Assembly (NCBI RefSeq): GCF_003265705.1 | Contig: NW_020312935.1 | Location: forward strand, 8,707,995 to 8,771,994 | Source: Callorhinus ursinus | Taxonomy: Eukaryota; Chordata; Mammalia; Carnivora; Otariidae | Length of the DNA: 64,000 bases | Reading direction: 5' to 3' | Shown here: positions 1-11,075 of the stretch, one piece after another | How the letters are laid out: each line of letters opens with the position of its first letter | How positions within the stretch are numbered: the first letter of the stretch is position 1 | The notes under the pieces: generated by a model | Databases searched by the model: none | The model's input: only the letters and a program-made list of their open reading frames with translations | Told to the model about the DNA's origin: nothing | Translations under genes and position numbers: made by a program

Positions 1-300
1 ATTCCAACTGTAGATCCAGCTCTCTCTCTGCCTCCTACATCTACCTGTTGACACCATCACAACCTGCCCTTTGCAGAAAGTTGCAGAACTATTTAAAGGT
101 GGGTAGTATCAAGCATCCTTTTTCTCCATTGCTTTCTATCAAAATACTAGCAATGAGTCTAACATCCTGCTTAACCAGGAAAATGAGTGTTCTGGGATAA
201 CATCTAAATTTAAATTGATACATTTTATCAAAATATCCTGTTCTGGGCTTGTCAGTAGGTGAAATACTTTTAAGATATTTCATTTGAAAAGAAATGATAG

Positions 301-517
301 TTGGACACCTGGTTGGCTCAGTCAGTTAAGCGGCCAACTCTTGGTTTCAACTCAGGTCATGATCTCAGGGTTCTGAGATTGATCCCAGGGTTGGGCTCCC
401 TGCTCAGCTCGGAGTTTGCTTGAGATTATTTTTCCCTCCTCCCACTCCCTCCCCCTCTGCTCCTTCCCCTGCTCTCTCTATCTCAAATAATTGAATAAAT
501 AAAATCTTTAAAAAAAA
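301..517 (+). mobile_element. Can-SINE (tRNA-derived), old copy
   Basis: Head with GGCTCAGTCAGTTAAG, CT-rich body, and an AAATAAAATCTTT end followed by an A run. It is flanked by an imperfect 16-bp target duplication at 285-300 and 518-533 (2 mismatches), which together with many substitutions makes it one of the older SINE copies here. Confidence 0.93.
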
Positions 518-727
518 TGAAAAGAACTGGTAGTGATTAGATTGATAGCACCTGAACCTGTACTGTACCTTCTCTGTATAGGAGCTCCTTGTCCACACTG
601 AACATTGAGGACTTCCTCCATCACTGTTTACCTGAGGCATCTTGGGCTGAGAAGAGCAGTGGCCTTTACCCACCTCATTCCACCCTCCGAGAGCATGCAC
701 AATAGCCCCAAATCAGTGTTATCAGTT
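518..727. other. Unassigned unique sequence
   Basis: After the SINE target duplication this is non-repetitive sequence with no ORF of interest and no repeat I can name. Confidence 0.4.
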
Positions 728-854
728 TCAAAAATCCTACTTCCCTTATGAATATAGCCTCTAAATTGATATGTTTTGCTCTATTATAAAATGCTTCATT
801 CCGCAACTTAAGGGTAATTTATTATGCTGACTCCAGAAGAAAGAAAAATATATT
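728..854 (+). repeat. Copy 1 of an unnamed direct repeat (partner 2247-2376)
   Basis: About 127 bp aligns with 2247-2376 in the same orientation. Shared blocks include TATAAAATGCTTCATT and TAAGGGTAATTTATTAT, separated by substitutions and small indels. It matches no family I recognise. Confidence 0.7.
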
Positions 855-859
855 AGCTT

Positions 860-1085
860 GACTAACTCCTATTTCACCCTCTAGGCAGCCTTCCTTCACT
901 CTGCCATATATGGTCCCTTAGCCCTGGGCTTTGACTGTCATGTCTCTTAGAAGAATCTATTGCCCATCTTCTTCAGTTGTCTGTCTTAAGGGTGGGTCTG
1001 TGTCTGTCTTGCTCATCAGTGCATCCCCAGAGAAGAGTCTCCCCCCAACCCATTGCACAGACCTAATAAATACATATTAAATAAA
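860..1085 (+). repeat. L2-like LINE 3' end
   Basis: Pyrimidine-rich text followed by the typical L2 end: a CATCCCCAGAG-like block, then AATAAATACATATTAAATAAAA. Ancient and diverged; the assignment rests on general resemblance to the L2 3' end. Confidence 0.5.
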
Positions 1086-2246
1086 ACAGACTTGTATAAA
1101 CTGTGGTTATTTATACTTTTTCGTTCTTTGTGTATAGTTGAAATCTTTCATAATTTATTTGAAACAATTTAAAAATTCTCTTAGCACACAGGATGAAAAA
1201 CCATACATACTGGTGACAAATAAGTATTTTTGAGCAAAGGGATAAATGTACTGTGAAGAGTGCAAGAGTTTTAAGCCTAGAAAAAGGCAAATCAACACTG
1301 GGAGCCATCCCACTATGTGAACATATGCCCACAAGTATGGGAGAATCTGGAGGTCCTTTTCAAATGCACCCTTTTATTAGAGAAGAAATAGTATTGTGTA
1401 CTCTCACTCAATAATGGGTATTGAGTGGGTCCTTTCTTCTGAACAGGGAATAAAATTAATTTTATGTGAGGATAACATGTATGTCTCTGAAGAGGCTGGT
1501 TAGAGGCCATGAATCAGAGATTTTGAATCCTTAAGTCTTATTTCCAGGAGAACATCTCCTGGATTCACTTCTTAGGTGCCGGGAGAACCATGTTGGTCTA
1601 ATGGAGGTATTTACATGGCCATGACTGACATAAATTGAGCCTTGCCTTTTAATGATATGTGGGCTAATCCTGTTACTCATGTGTCCTTTGGATTAAAAGC
1701 CACATATTTCCTTTTTTGTAAATGATATGCAGTTGGAAAAAGTCTACTCACCTAGAACATCACCTTTTAGTTGTTGGGTAATGGCCAAAGGGACCTATGA
1801 TTTTGAGGAGGTACAAACAGACTCAAAGAGGCCACATTTACAAAATTGTTTTCCACGTCTAATGTATTATTCACGCTTTATCTGATCTAGGACATTTTCC
1901 TCTCTAAATTTAGGTAGAACTTCCATGGAAGCTTACCCCTCTTTAAATTCTCCTGACATTGACTTGACTGCAATATTCTATCCCAATCTCTATTTTCTTA
2001 TGGCATCTATACCAGCTGGGATACTATCTTGTGCAATATTTGTCAAATGTCAATTCCATTTTCTTCCCATTTTATATGGTTTGTTATTTTCTCTATTTAA
2101 CTCTTTCTTCCATCTGGATCATAAGCACATTAGAATTTTACTATCTTTGTATGCAATAAATTATACATTAATAGGATAGTTATGGCTTGTGAGAAGAAGT
2201 TATTTGTGATTTGCACTTAGAGAGATTTTAATCAAGTTTACCATTC
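1086..2246. other. Mostly unique sequence
   Basis: No gene is visible. 1960-2175 has a CT-rich run ending in a GCAATAAATTATA block that could be another eroded L2 3' end. 1185-1300 has a weak zinc-finger-like reading broken by stops, which I do not accept as a gene relic. Confidence 0.35.
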
Positions 2247-2376
2247 TCAAAAAGTCTGTTTTGCATATAAATAAGAACCCCTAAAAATCGATCTGTTTTG
2301 CTCAATTATAAAATGCTTCATTTAGGAGCCTAAGGGTAATTTATTATACTGAATCGGGAGGAAAGGAAGATGTATT
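2247..2376 (+). repeat. Copy 2 of an unnamed direct repeat (partner 728-854)
   Basis: See copy 1. The start-to-start distance is 1519 bp and the copies differ at roughly a quarter of positions by eye, so the pair is old or represents two insertions of one uncharacterised family. Confidence 0.7.
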
Positions 2377-3040
2377 GCATTATGCTTAATCTTATCAAAT
2401 GGCTGCTATATTTAATGACAATGTCTGTTTATCATAATTATTATAAGTTGTCTAGGTTAATAAAATCAGAAGACCTATGTGAAATTTTCAAATGCTAAAT
2501 TTATTATTTACGTACTGCCTCAGATACCAGCTGTCCCCCATGGATGTGCAGTCAACCCATGTGTTTGATTTCTGCTGAGGTTGCTAGAGAGATTTGTGTC
2601 TGCCAGACAAAGTAGACTATAAAATCAGGTCCTTAGAGACTTCTACAATTAAGTATGTAAAAGATAAAAATATAGAAGAGGAAGGAAATAGCATGTACCA
2701 GTTTTCAGGTATATGGTAAGTGTTTGACAAATTCATTTCTTCCATCACTGAAGATGTCCTTTCCAGACATGGCATACTCAACAGGAACCAAAACAAAATC
2801 CCTCTTCTATCAGAATTGCATAAATGATGGCGTGTATGTGCGCGGGGATGAAGGCTGGGGGTGCTATAATATCAGATATCTTACTCTGTCTCCAAAAGTA
2901 TCCTGTGATATATGCAACTTCCTCCAAAATTAAAAGTGAGCAAACTGAGCTCCAATTGGTGAGTAAGGAGCTCCAAGTCACACTGATGGAAGAGTCCTGT
3001 TTTCAACTTGTCTTTCTGATTTCAACTCCGAACTTTTCCC
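2377..3040. other. Unassigned unique sequence
   Basis: AT-rich, with short overlapping ORFs on both strands at 2724-3117 that show no recognisable motif and no codon-usage signal. Confidence 0.35.
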
Positions 3041-3370
3041 ATGATTGTCTGAATGTTTGTGTCTCCCAAAGTTCCCAAGTTGAAATTCTACTGCACAAGG
3101 TTATAGTATTAGGATGAGGTATTTGAGAGGTGATTAGGTCATGAAAGTGGAGATCTCATAAATGAGATCAATGCCCTTATACAACGGTCTCCAGAGAGAT
3201 CCTTTGCCTCTCCGCAGTTGAAGATAAGGGGAAAAGTCTGCCATTTTGAAGAGGACCTTCATCCAACCATGCTGGCCTCCTGAGCTCAGACTTCCAGCCT
3301 CCAGAAATGTAACACATGTCTATTATTTATAAGCCACTCAGTCCATGTTCCAGCAGCCCTAATGTGTGAA
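3041..3370 (+). mobile_element. MaLR-type LTR (MST/MLT1-like)
   Basis: Starts near GTCTGAATGTTTGTGTCTCCC and contains GGTGATTAGGTCATGA, ATGCCCTTATA, CTTCCAGCCTCCAGAA and a closing TATAAGCCACTCAGTC ... AGCAGCCCTAATG. This order of blocks is that of mammalian ERVL-MaLR solo LTRs. No internal region is seen. Confidence 0.8.
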
Positions 3371-3449
3371 GAAAGGCTACTGATGACTCTAAAGGTGGAG
3401 GTGAAGGGGCAGATGAACAAAAGGCTTTAGGACTCAGAATTCAAAACCT

Positions 3450-3570
3450 ATGGTTTGGTTCTTGGCTTCCCAGATTTGTGATGCTGGATGAACCAGATTT
3501 TCCATCATTCAAAACAGATAATAATCCCTTATGTGTCTACCTCTTGGGTTTTTGTGAGGGTGAAAGTTGA
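3450..3570 (+). repeat. MIR fragment
   Basis: Resembles the second half of a MIR (a CCTCATCTGTAAAATGGG-like block, then GTTTTTGTGAGG); strongly diverged. Confidence 0.45.
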
Positions 3571-3989
3571 CAATATTACTACATATCAGAATTAACCTGT
3601 ATATCTACTCAAACTCATTACTTCTGAAAAAAAAATTACTAATAGCATCATCCATAAAAATGGTAGAATCACAGTCCATTTTTGCAACGGTTAGATCACA
3701 ATTACAAGACAATGCAGTCCCATCCAATTTTTCCCTATACCTTTATCTTAGCAGACATCAACTTACAGAAAAGAAGAACTTTGTTCACTCTTAAATATTT
3801 AGAACTCCCTTTAGAGACAGTGTCTTCCAATTTGCCAAGCTCTCCAGTCCCTAGAAACAATGTTGGCCTGTGCTGAGTGTTTGGCAGCTGACATTTTGAC
3901 AAATAGGGGTATTAAAGCGTGCACTGATTTTCAGTAAGGACTTTACTTGTCATTTTTTTTCCAGATGTAGATGTACTTTAAAGAAGAAA
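3571..3989. other. Unique sequence upstream of the L1
   Basis: No gene or named repeat. The L1 inserted at its right edge, in AAAGAAGAAAG at about 3980-3990. A short AAAGAAG match recurs after the L1 tail at 11070-11076 and may be the remnant of the target duplication. Confidence 0.4.
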
Positions 3990-5809
3990 GGGGAGGGGGC
4001 AGAGCAAGATGGCAGAGGAGTAGGAAACCTGGATTTCGTCTGGTCTCAGGAATTCAGCTGAATAGGGATCAAACCATTCTGAACACCTACAAACTCAACA
4101 GGAGATCGAAGAGAAGAATAGTAACAACACTATGAACAGAAGAGTGATCACGTTCTGGAAGGTAGGACTTGCGAAAAAGTGAATCCGAGGCGATATTCTG
4201 GAGGATAGACGGCGGGGGAGGGGCCTCCCTTCTGGCAAGTGATAGAGCCGCGGAGCACAAAATCGGAACTGTTAGAAGTCGGCTCCGCTGAGGGACGTCG
4301 CTGCAGTGGCTAAGCAGGGGGTGGAATCCTCCCGGGACAGTGTGGTCTCAGGACTCTCGGGGTCACAGAAAGACGGGGGGGTGCCTGAGTGCGGCAGAGC
4401 TCCCAGGTATCGGAGCGCGGAAGCCGGCTGCAGAGACGGAGCCGAGGCGCGGGCTCTCAGCTCGGGTTTACCATAGACTGTGATCCGCGGCCCAGTTGGG
4501 CCACTGCTCCTCCAGCAGGGACCCAACAAGTGGCAGAGCCGGGGAGACTCCCCTTCCTCCCCTGGGAGGAGTGGCGCGGAAGTGCACCGCAGGGATCTGC
4601 TGGGTTTGGAGACTCCACACGGGGTCGGGTGCCAGACATAGAAACGCTCGGTCACAGGCCGGGTTAGCACAGAGTGCGGCCGGAGACCGGAGAGATGGGA
4701 GTGACTGCTTTTCTCTGGGGGTGCACTGAGGAGCGGGGCCCCGAGTTCTCAGCTTCTCCGGGCGAGGATTGGGAGGCCACCATTTTCACCCTGGTCCTCC
4801 AAAGCTGTACCGAGAGCTTGCAGGGAACAAAAGCTCCTGAGAGCAAACCCTGGCAGCTTGCTTAGCCCGGACTCACAAGGGCGGGCAATTCCACCTTCGG
4901 CAAAGACATTTGGGAACCACGGCAACAGGCCCCTCCCCCAGAAGATCAGCACGAACAGCCAGCAAGCCAAGACCAAGTTTACCGATCAAGGAGAATGGGA
5001 GAACTCCAGCGCTAGGGGAATACTGCACATAGAATTCATGGCTTTTTTTACCATAATTCATTAGTTTTTCAAAGTTAATTTTTTAACTGTTTTTTTAAAT
5101 TTTTCTTTTTCCCTTTTTCAAACAACATCTTATCCCTTTTTAAAAAAAAAGTTTTTATTTTTTATTTTTAGAGTCATATTTTTATCCTTTCATAGTAGTT
5201 ACCCTTATTTTTGGCATATATATATAAGTTGTTCTCTCTTTAAAATTTTGAGATACAATTTCTTCTAACAGATCAAAATATACCCTAAATCACTAGTGTA
5301 TGGCTTTGTTCTAGTCTCCTGCCTGATCACATTCTCTACCCCTTTTTTTTTTCTTTTTTTTATTTTTCTTTTTAAATCTTCTTCTTTCTTTTTAAAAACA
5401 ACTTCTTATCTTATCAATTCCTTTTATAAAATCTTTTATAATTTTCATGTTTAAGTCATCTGCCATCCCTTCATTGTATCACCCCTTATTTTGTACATAT
5501 ATAAGTCTTTCTTCCTTTAAAATTTTAGCAGGCCTTTCTTTTAACAGACCAAAATATGCCCAAAAGCTAGTGTGTGGCACTGATCTATGCATTAGCCAGA
5601 TCATATTTGATCATATTCATTTTGTTGTGTTTTGTTCTGTTTTTGATTGTTTTTATCTTTTTCTTTTTCCTTTTTTTTCCTCTTCTTTCTTTCCCTTTCT
5701 TGTCCCCTGGTTTCAGGTCTTTTCTGATTTGTATAGAGTATATTTGCTGGATACGTTGTTAACCTGTTAGCAATCTGTTCTCTCATTCATCTGTTCTCCT
5801 CTGGACAAA
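3990..5809 (+). promoter_or_regulatory. L1 5' UTR with internal promoter
   Basis: Roughly 1.8 kb. The first half (about 4140-4980) is GC- and CpG-rich, as expected for the RNA polymerase II internal promoter of a mammalian L1. The second half (about 5040-5770) is pyrimidine-rich and contains a diverged tandem duplication with a period near 277 bp. Many short ORFs on both strands fall in the CpG-rich part, the longest being antisense at 4272-4670. Confidence 0.75.
5118..5625 (+). repeat. Diverged tandem duplication in the L1 5' UTR
   Basis: 5118-5345 and 5394-5625 share ordered blocks: AACAAC(A/T)TCTTATC, an ATATATAAGT block followed by CTTTAAAATTTT, a TAACAGA(T/C)CAAAATAT block, and CTAGTGT(A/G)TGGC. 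They are separated by variable T-rich runs. Confidence 0.75.
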
Positions 5810-6709
5810 ATGACAAGACGAAAAAGATCACCTCAGCAAAAAGAACAAGAGGTAGTACCGTCTGCCAGGGACCTACTCAGTACTGACATTAGTACGATGT
5901 CGGACTTAGAGTTCAGAATCATGACTTTAAAGATACTAGCTGGGCTTGAAAAAACTGTGGAAGTTATTACAGAAACCCTTTCTGGAGAAATAAAAGAACT
6001 AAAATCTAACCAAGTCAAAATCAGAAAGGCTATTAATGAGGTGCAATCAAAAATGGGGGCACTAACTGCTAGGATAAATGAGGCAGAAGAGAGAATCAGC
6101 GATATAGAAGACCAAATGATGGAAAATAAAGAAGCTGAGAAAAAGAGAGATAAACAACTACAGGATAACGAGGGCAGAATTCGAGAGATAAGCGATACGA
6201 TAAGACGAAACAACATTAGAATAATTGGGATCTCAGAAGAAGAAGAAGAAAGAGAGAGAGGGGCAGAAGGTATATTGGAGCAAATAATAGCAGAGAACTT
6301 CCCTAATGTGGGGAAGGAAACAGGCATCTAAATCCAGGAGGCACAGAGAACCCCTCTCAAAATCAATAAAAATACGTCAACACCCCGACATCTAAGAGTA
6401 AAACTTACGAGTCTCAGAAACAAAGAGAAAATCCTGAAAGCAGCCCGGGAGAAGAGATATGTAACCTACAATGGTAGAAACATTAGATTGGCAACAGACC
6501 TATCCACAGAGACCTGGCAGGCCAGGAAGGACTGGCATGATATCTTCAGAGCACTAAAAGAGAAAAACTTGCAGCCAAGAATACTATATCCAGCTAGGCT
6601 ATCATTGAAAATAGAAGGAGAGATAAAAAGCTTCCAGGACAAACAAAAACGAAAGGAATTTGCAAACAGGAAACCAGCCCTACAAGAAATATTGAAAGAG
6701 CTCCTCTAA
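5810..6709 (+). pseudogene. L1 ORF1 (RNA-binding chaperone), one in-frame stop
   Basis: The reading frame is open for 299 codons except TAA at 6329-6331 (codon 174), where CAA is expected. L1 ORF1p is the trimeric RNA-binding protein that coats L1 RNA in cytoplasmic particles. A basic N-terminus (MTRRKRSPQQK) is followed by a heptad-rich coiled-coil at about residues 45-135. The RRM core then begins near NNIRIIGISE (about residues 149-158). After the stop the frame continues into the RRM/C-terminal part, with ETWQARKDWHDIF and ARLSLKIEGEIKSF. A C-to-T change explains the stop, so the gene is disabled by a single transition. An intact parent would be near 300 residues. Confidence 0.93.
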
Positions 6710-6790
6710 GCAAAAAGAGAGCCTAAAAGCAGCATAGATCAGAAAGGAACACAGATAATATAAAGTAACAGTCACCTTACAGGCAATACA

Positions 6791-9700
6791 ATGGCACTAA
6801 ATTCATACCTTTCAATAGTTACCCTGAATGTAAATGGGCTGAATGCCCCAATCTCACAGAGCCTGTGAGACACAGGCTCTCAGATTGGATTAAAAAAACA
6901 AGACCCATCGATATGCTGTCTGCAAGAGACTCATTTTAGACCCAAAAACACCCCCAGATTGAAAGTGAGGGGGTGGAAAACCATGTACCATGCTAATGGA
7001 CACCAAAAGAAAGCTGGAGTGCCATTCCTTATATCAGACAAATTAGATTTTAAAACAAAGACTGTAATAAGAGATGAAGAAGAACACAATATCCTACTTA
7101 AAGGATCTATGCAACAAGAAGATCTAACAATTGTAAATATCTATGCCCCTAACATGGGAGCAGCCAATTTTATAAGGCAATTAATAACAAAAGCAAAGAA
7201 ATACATTGACAACAAGACAATAATAGTGGGGGACTTTAACACCCCCCTCACTGAAATGGACAGATCATCTAAGCAAAAGATCAACAAGGAAATAAAGACT
7301 TTAAATGACACACTGGACCAAATGGACTTTACAGACATATTCAGAACATTTCATCCCAAAGCAACGGAATACACATTCTTCTCTAGTGCCCATGGAACAT
7401 TCTCCAGAATTGATCACATCCTAGGTCACAAATCAGGTCTCAACCGATACCAAAAGATTGGGGTTACTCCCTGCATATTTTCAGATCACAATACTTTTAA
7501 ACTAGAACTCAATCACAAGAGGAAAGTTGGAAAGAACTCAAATACATGGAGGCTAAAGAGCATCCTACTAAAGAATGAATGGGTCAACCAAGAAATTAAA
7601 GAAGAATTAAAAAAATTCATGGAAACCAATGAAAATGAAAACACAACTGTTCAAAATCTTTGGGATACAGCAAAGGCAGTCCTGAGAGGAAAGTATATAG
7701 CAATACAAGCCTTTCTCAAGAAACAAGAAAGGTCTCAAATACACAACCTAACCCTACACCTAAAGGAGCTGGAGAAAGAACAGCAAATAAAGCCTAAACC
7801 CAGCAGGAGAAGAGAAATCATAAAGATCAGAGCAGAAATCAATGAACTAGAAACCAAAAGAACAGTAGAACAGATCAACGAAACTAGGAGCTGGTTCTTT
7901 GAAAGAATTAACAAGATTGATAAACCCCTGGCCAGACTGATCCAAAAGAAAAGAGAAATGACCCAAATCAACAAAATCATGAATGAAAGAGAAGAGATCA
8001 CAACCAACACCAAAGAAATACAAACAATTCTAAAAACATTATGAGCAACTCTATGCCAGCAAATTAGATAACCTGGAAGAAATGGGTGCATTCCTAGAGA
8101 TGTATCAACTCCCAAAACTGAACCAGGAAGAAATAGAAAACCTGAACAGACCTATAACCACTAAGGAAATTGAAGCAGTCATCAAAAAACTCCCAAAAAA
8201 CAAAAGCCCAGGGCCAGATGGCTTCCCAGGGGAATTCTATCAGACATTTCAAGAAGACTTAATACCTATTCTTCTGAAACTGTTCCAAAAAATAGAAATG
8301 TAAGGAAAACTTCCAAACTCATTTTATGAGGCCACCATTCCCTTGATCCCAAAACCAGACAAAGACCCCATCAAAAAGGAGAATTACAGACCAATATCCT
8401 TGATGAACATGGATGCAAAAATTCTCACCAAATACTAGCCAATAGGGTCCAACAGTATATTAAAAGGATTATTCACCATGACCAAGTGGGATTTATCCCT
8501 GGGCTGCAAGGCTGGTTCAACATCTGCAAATCAATCAATGTGATCCAATACATTAACAAAAGAAAGAACAAGAATCATATGATCTTCTCAATAGATGCAG
8601 AAAAAGCATTTGACAAAGTATAGCATCCTTTCTTGATCAAAACTCTTCAGAGGACAGGGATAGAGGGTACACACCTCAATATCATAAAAGCCATCTATGA
8701 AAAACCTACAGCGAATATCATTCTCAATGGGGAAAAGCTGAGAGCTTTTCCCCTAAGGTCAGGAACGCGGCAGGGATGTCCACTCTCACCACTGCTATTC
8801 AACATAGTATTAGAAGTCCTAGCCACAGCAATCAGACAACAAAAAGAAATCAGGGACATCCAAATCGGCAAAGAGGAAGTCAAACTCTCACTCTTTGCAG
8901 ATGATATGATACTGTATGTGGAAAACCCAAAAGACTCCACCCCAAAACTGCTAGAACTCATACAGGAATTCAGGAAAGTAGCAGGATATAAAATCAATGC
9001 ACAAAAATCAGTGGCATTCCTATACACCAACAACAAGACAGAAGAGAGACAAATCAAGGAGTCGATCCCATTTACAATTGCACCCAAAACCATAAGATAC
9101 CCAGGAATAAATTTAACCAAAGAGGCAAAGGATCTGTACTCAGAAAACTATAAAATACTCACGAAAGAAATTGAAGAAGACACAAAGAAATGGAAAAACG
9201 TTCCATGCTCATGGATTGGAAGAACAAACATTGTGAAGATGTCAATGCCACCTAAAGCAATCTACACAGTCAATGCAATCCCCGTCAAAATACCATCCAC
9301 TTTTTTCACAGAAATGGAACAAATAATCCTAAAATTTGTATGGAACCAGAAGAGACCCCGAATAGCCAGAGGAATATTGAAAAAGCAAAGCAAAGCTGGC
9401 GGCATCACAATTCCGGACTTCCAGCTCTATTACAAAGCTGTCATCATCAAGACAGTATGGTACTGGCACAAAAACAGACACATAGATCAATGGAACAGAA
9501 TAGAGAGCCCAGAAATGGACCCTCAACTCTATGGTCAGCTCATCTTTGACAAAGCAGGAAAGAATGTCCAAAGGAAAAAAGACAGTCTCTTCAACAAATG
9601 GTGTTGGGAAAACTGGACAGCCACATGCAGAAGAATGAAACTGGACCATTTCCTTACACCACACACAAAAATAGACTCCAAATGGTTGAAAGACCTAAAC

Positions 9701-10614
9701 GTGAGACAGGAGTCCATCAAAATCCTAAAGGAGAACACAGGCAGCAATCTCTTCAACCTCAGCCACAGCAACTTCTTCCTAGAAACATTGCCAAAGGCAA
9801 GGGAAGCCAGGGCAACAATGAACTATTGGGATTTCATCAAGATAAAAAGCTTTTGCACAGCAAAAGAAGCAGTCAACAAAACCAGAAGACAACCGACAGA
9901 ATGGAGAAAATATTTGCAAATGACATATCAGATAAAGGGCTAGTATCCAAAATCTATAAAGAACTTATCAAACTCAACACCCAAAGAACAAATAATCCAA
10001 TCAAGAAATGGGCAGAAGACATGAACAGACATTTTTCCAAAGAAGACATCCAAATGGCCAACAGACACATGAAAAAGTGCTCACCATCGCTCGGCATCAG
10101 GGAAATCCAAATCAAAACCTCCATGAGATACCACCTCACACCCGTCAGAATGGCTAAAATTAACAAGTCAGGAAACGACAGATGTTGGCGGGGATGCGGA
10201 GAAAGGGGAACCCTCCTACACTGTTGGTGGAAATGCAAGCTGGTGCAACCACTCTGGAAAACAGTATGGAGGTTCCTCAAACAGTTGAAATTAGAGCTAC
10301 TATACGATCCAGCAATTGCACTACTGGGTATTTACCCCAAAGATACAAATGTAGGGATCCGAAGGGGTACGTGCACCCCAATGTTTATAGCAGCAATGTC
10401 CACAATTGCCAAACTGTGGAAAGAGTCAAGATGTCCATCAACAGATGAATGGATAAAGAAGAAGTGGTATATATACACAATGGAATATTATGCAGCCATC
10501 AAAAGGAATGAGATCTTGCCATTTGCAACGATGTGGATGGAACTGGAGGGTGTTATGCTGAGTGAAATAAGTCAATCAGAGAAAGACATGTATCATATGA
10601 CCTCACTGATAGGA
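6791..10614 (+). pseudogene. L1 ORF2 (endonuclease-reverse transcriptase), multiply broken
   Basis: ORF2p nicks target DNA and reverse-transcribes L1 RNA at the nick. From ATG 6791 the endonuclease motifs are readable: [27 protein letters not shown] and SDHN. The RT domain shows [14 protein letters not shown] (near 8200), [10 protein letters not shown] (near 8593), [14 protein letters not shown] (near 8765) and FADD at 8894-8905. The C-terminal cysteine motif CWRGCG...HCWWKC starts at 10183. Lesions in order are TGA at 6866, a 2-nt loss (or 1-nt gain) near 8025-8042, TAA at 8301, a 1-nt loss near 8430, TAG at 8621 and a 1-nt loss near 9903. The expected stop at 10612 reads GGA. Open blocks are 6869-8044 and 8624-9943. 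Confidence 0.93.
6852..6880 (+). repeat. Overlapping inverted repeats inside L1 ORF2
   Basis: AGAGCCTGTG (6858-6867) and CACAGGCTCT (6871-6880) are a perfect 10-bp inverted repeat with a 3-nt loop. TCTCACA (6852-6858) pairs with TGTGAGA (6864-6870). The TGA stop of ORF2 lies inside. Confidence 0.85.
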
Positions 10615-11068
10615 GGAATTCTTAATCTCAGGAAACAAACTGAGGGTTGTTGGAGTGGTGGGGGGTGGGAGGGATGGGGTGGCTGGGTGATAGGCATTGG
10701 GGAGGGTATGTGCTATGGTGAGCACTGTGAATTGTGCAAGACTGATGAATCACGGATCTGTACTTCTGAAACAAATAATGCAATATATGTTAAAAAAAAA
10801 AGAAGAAGATAGCAGGAGGGGAAGTATAAAGGGGAGTAAGTCGGAGGGGGAGACGAACCATTAGAGATGATGGACTCGGACAAACAAACTGAGGGTTCTA
10901 GAGGGGAGGTGGGGGGGAATGGGTTAGCATGGTGATGGGTATTAAAGAGGGCACATTCTGTGTAGAGTACTGGGTGTTATGTACCAAAAATGACTCATGG
11001 AACACTACATCAAAAACTAATGATGTAATATATGGTGATTAACATAACAATAAAAATTATTTATAAAA
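10615..11068 (+). other. L1 3' UTR and tail
   Basis: Contains a guanine-rich tract (10660-10679) and a second one at 10902-10924, an internal A-rich run at 10790-10809, the segment AACACTACATCAAAAACTAA, and AATAAA at 11049-11054 before the A-rich end. Because the ORF2 stop is lost, the ORF2 frame runs on to TAG at 10810-10812. Confidence 0.85.
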
Positions 11069-11075
11069 AAAAGAA

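Larger units (their letters stand above)
3990..11068 (+). mobile_element. Full-length carnivore L1 (LINE-1) retrotransposon
   Basis: About 7.1 kb with all parts in order: 5' UTR (3990-5809), ORF1 (5810-6709), short spacer, ORF2 (6791-10614), 3' UTR and A-rich tail with AATAAA at 11049. The 5' end begins GGGAGGGGGCAGAGCAAGATGG, a typical L1 start, so the copy is not truncated. Retained CpG dinucleotides in the 5' UTR and long open stretches suggest a fairly recent insertion. The lesions listed under ORF1 and ORF2 mean this copy cannot by itself make both proteins. The target duplication is short and ambiguous because the target was purine-rich. Confidence 0.95.

Noticed and set aside
1180..1300. 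Zinc-finger-like reading (EKPY, then YCEEC)
   Set aside because: Spacing is wrong for a C2H2 finger, two stop codons intervene and no second finger is seen.
5833..6327. 164-codon antisense ORF across L1 ORF1
   Set aside because: It is a shadow of the coiled-coil coding sequence (Glu/Lys-rich sense gives Ser/Phe/Leu-rich antisense).
9598..9903. First hundred codons of the ORF running to 10812
   Set aside because: They are out of frame with ORF2; only the part after the 1-nt loss near 9903 is true ORF2 frame.
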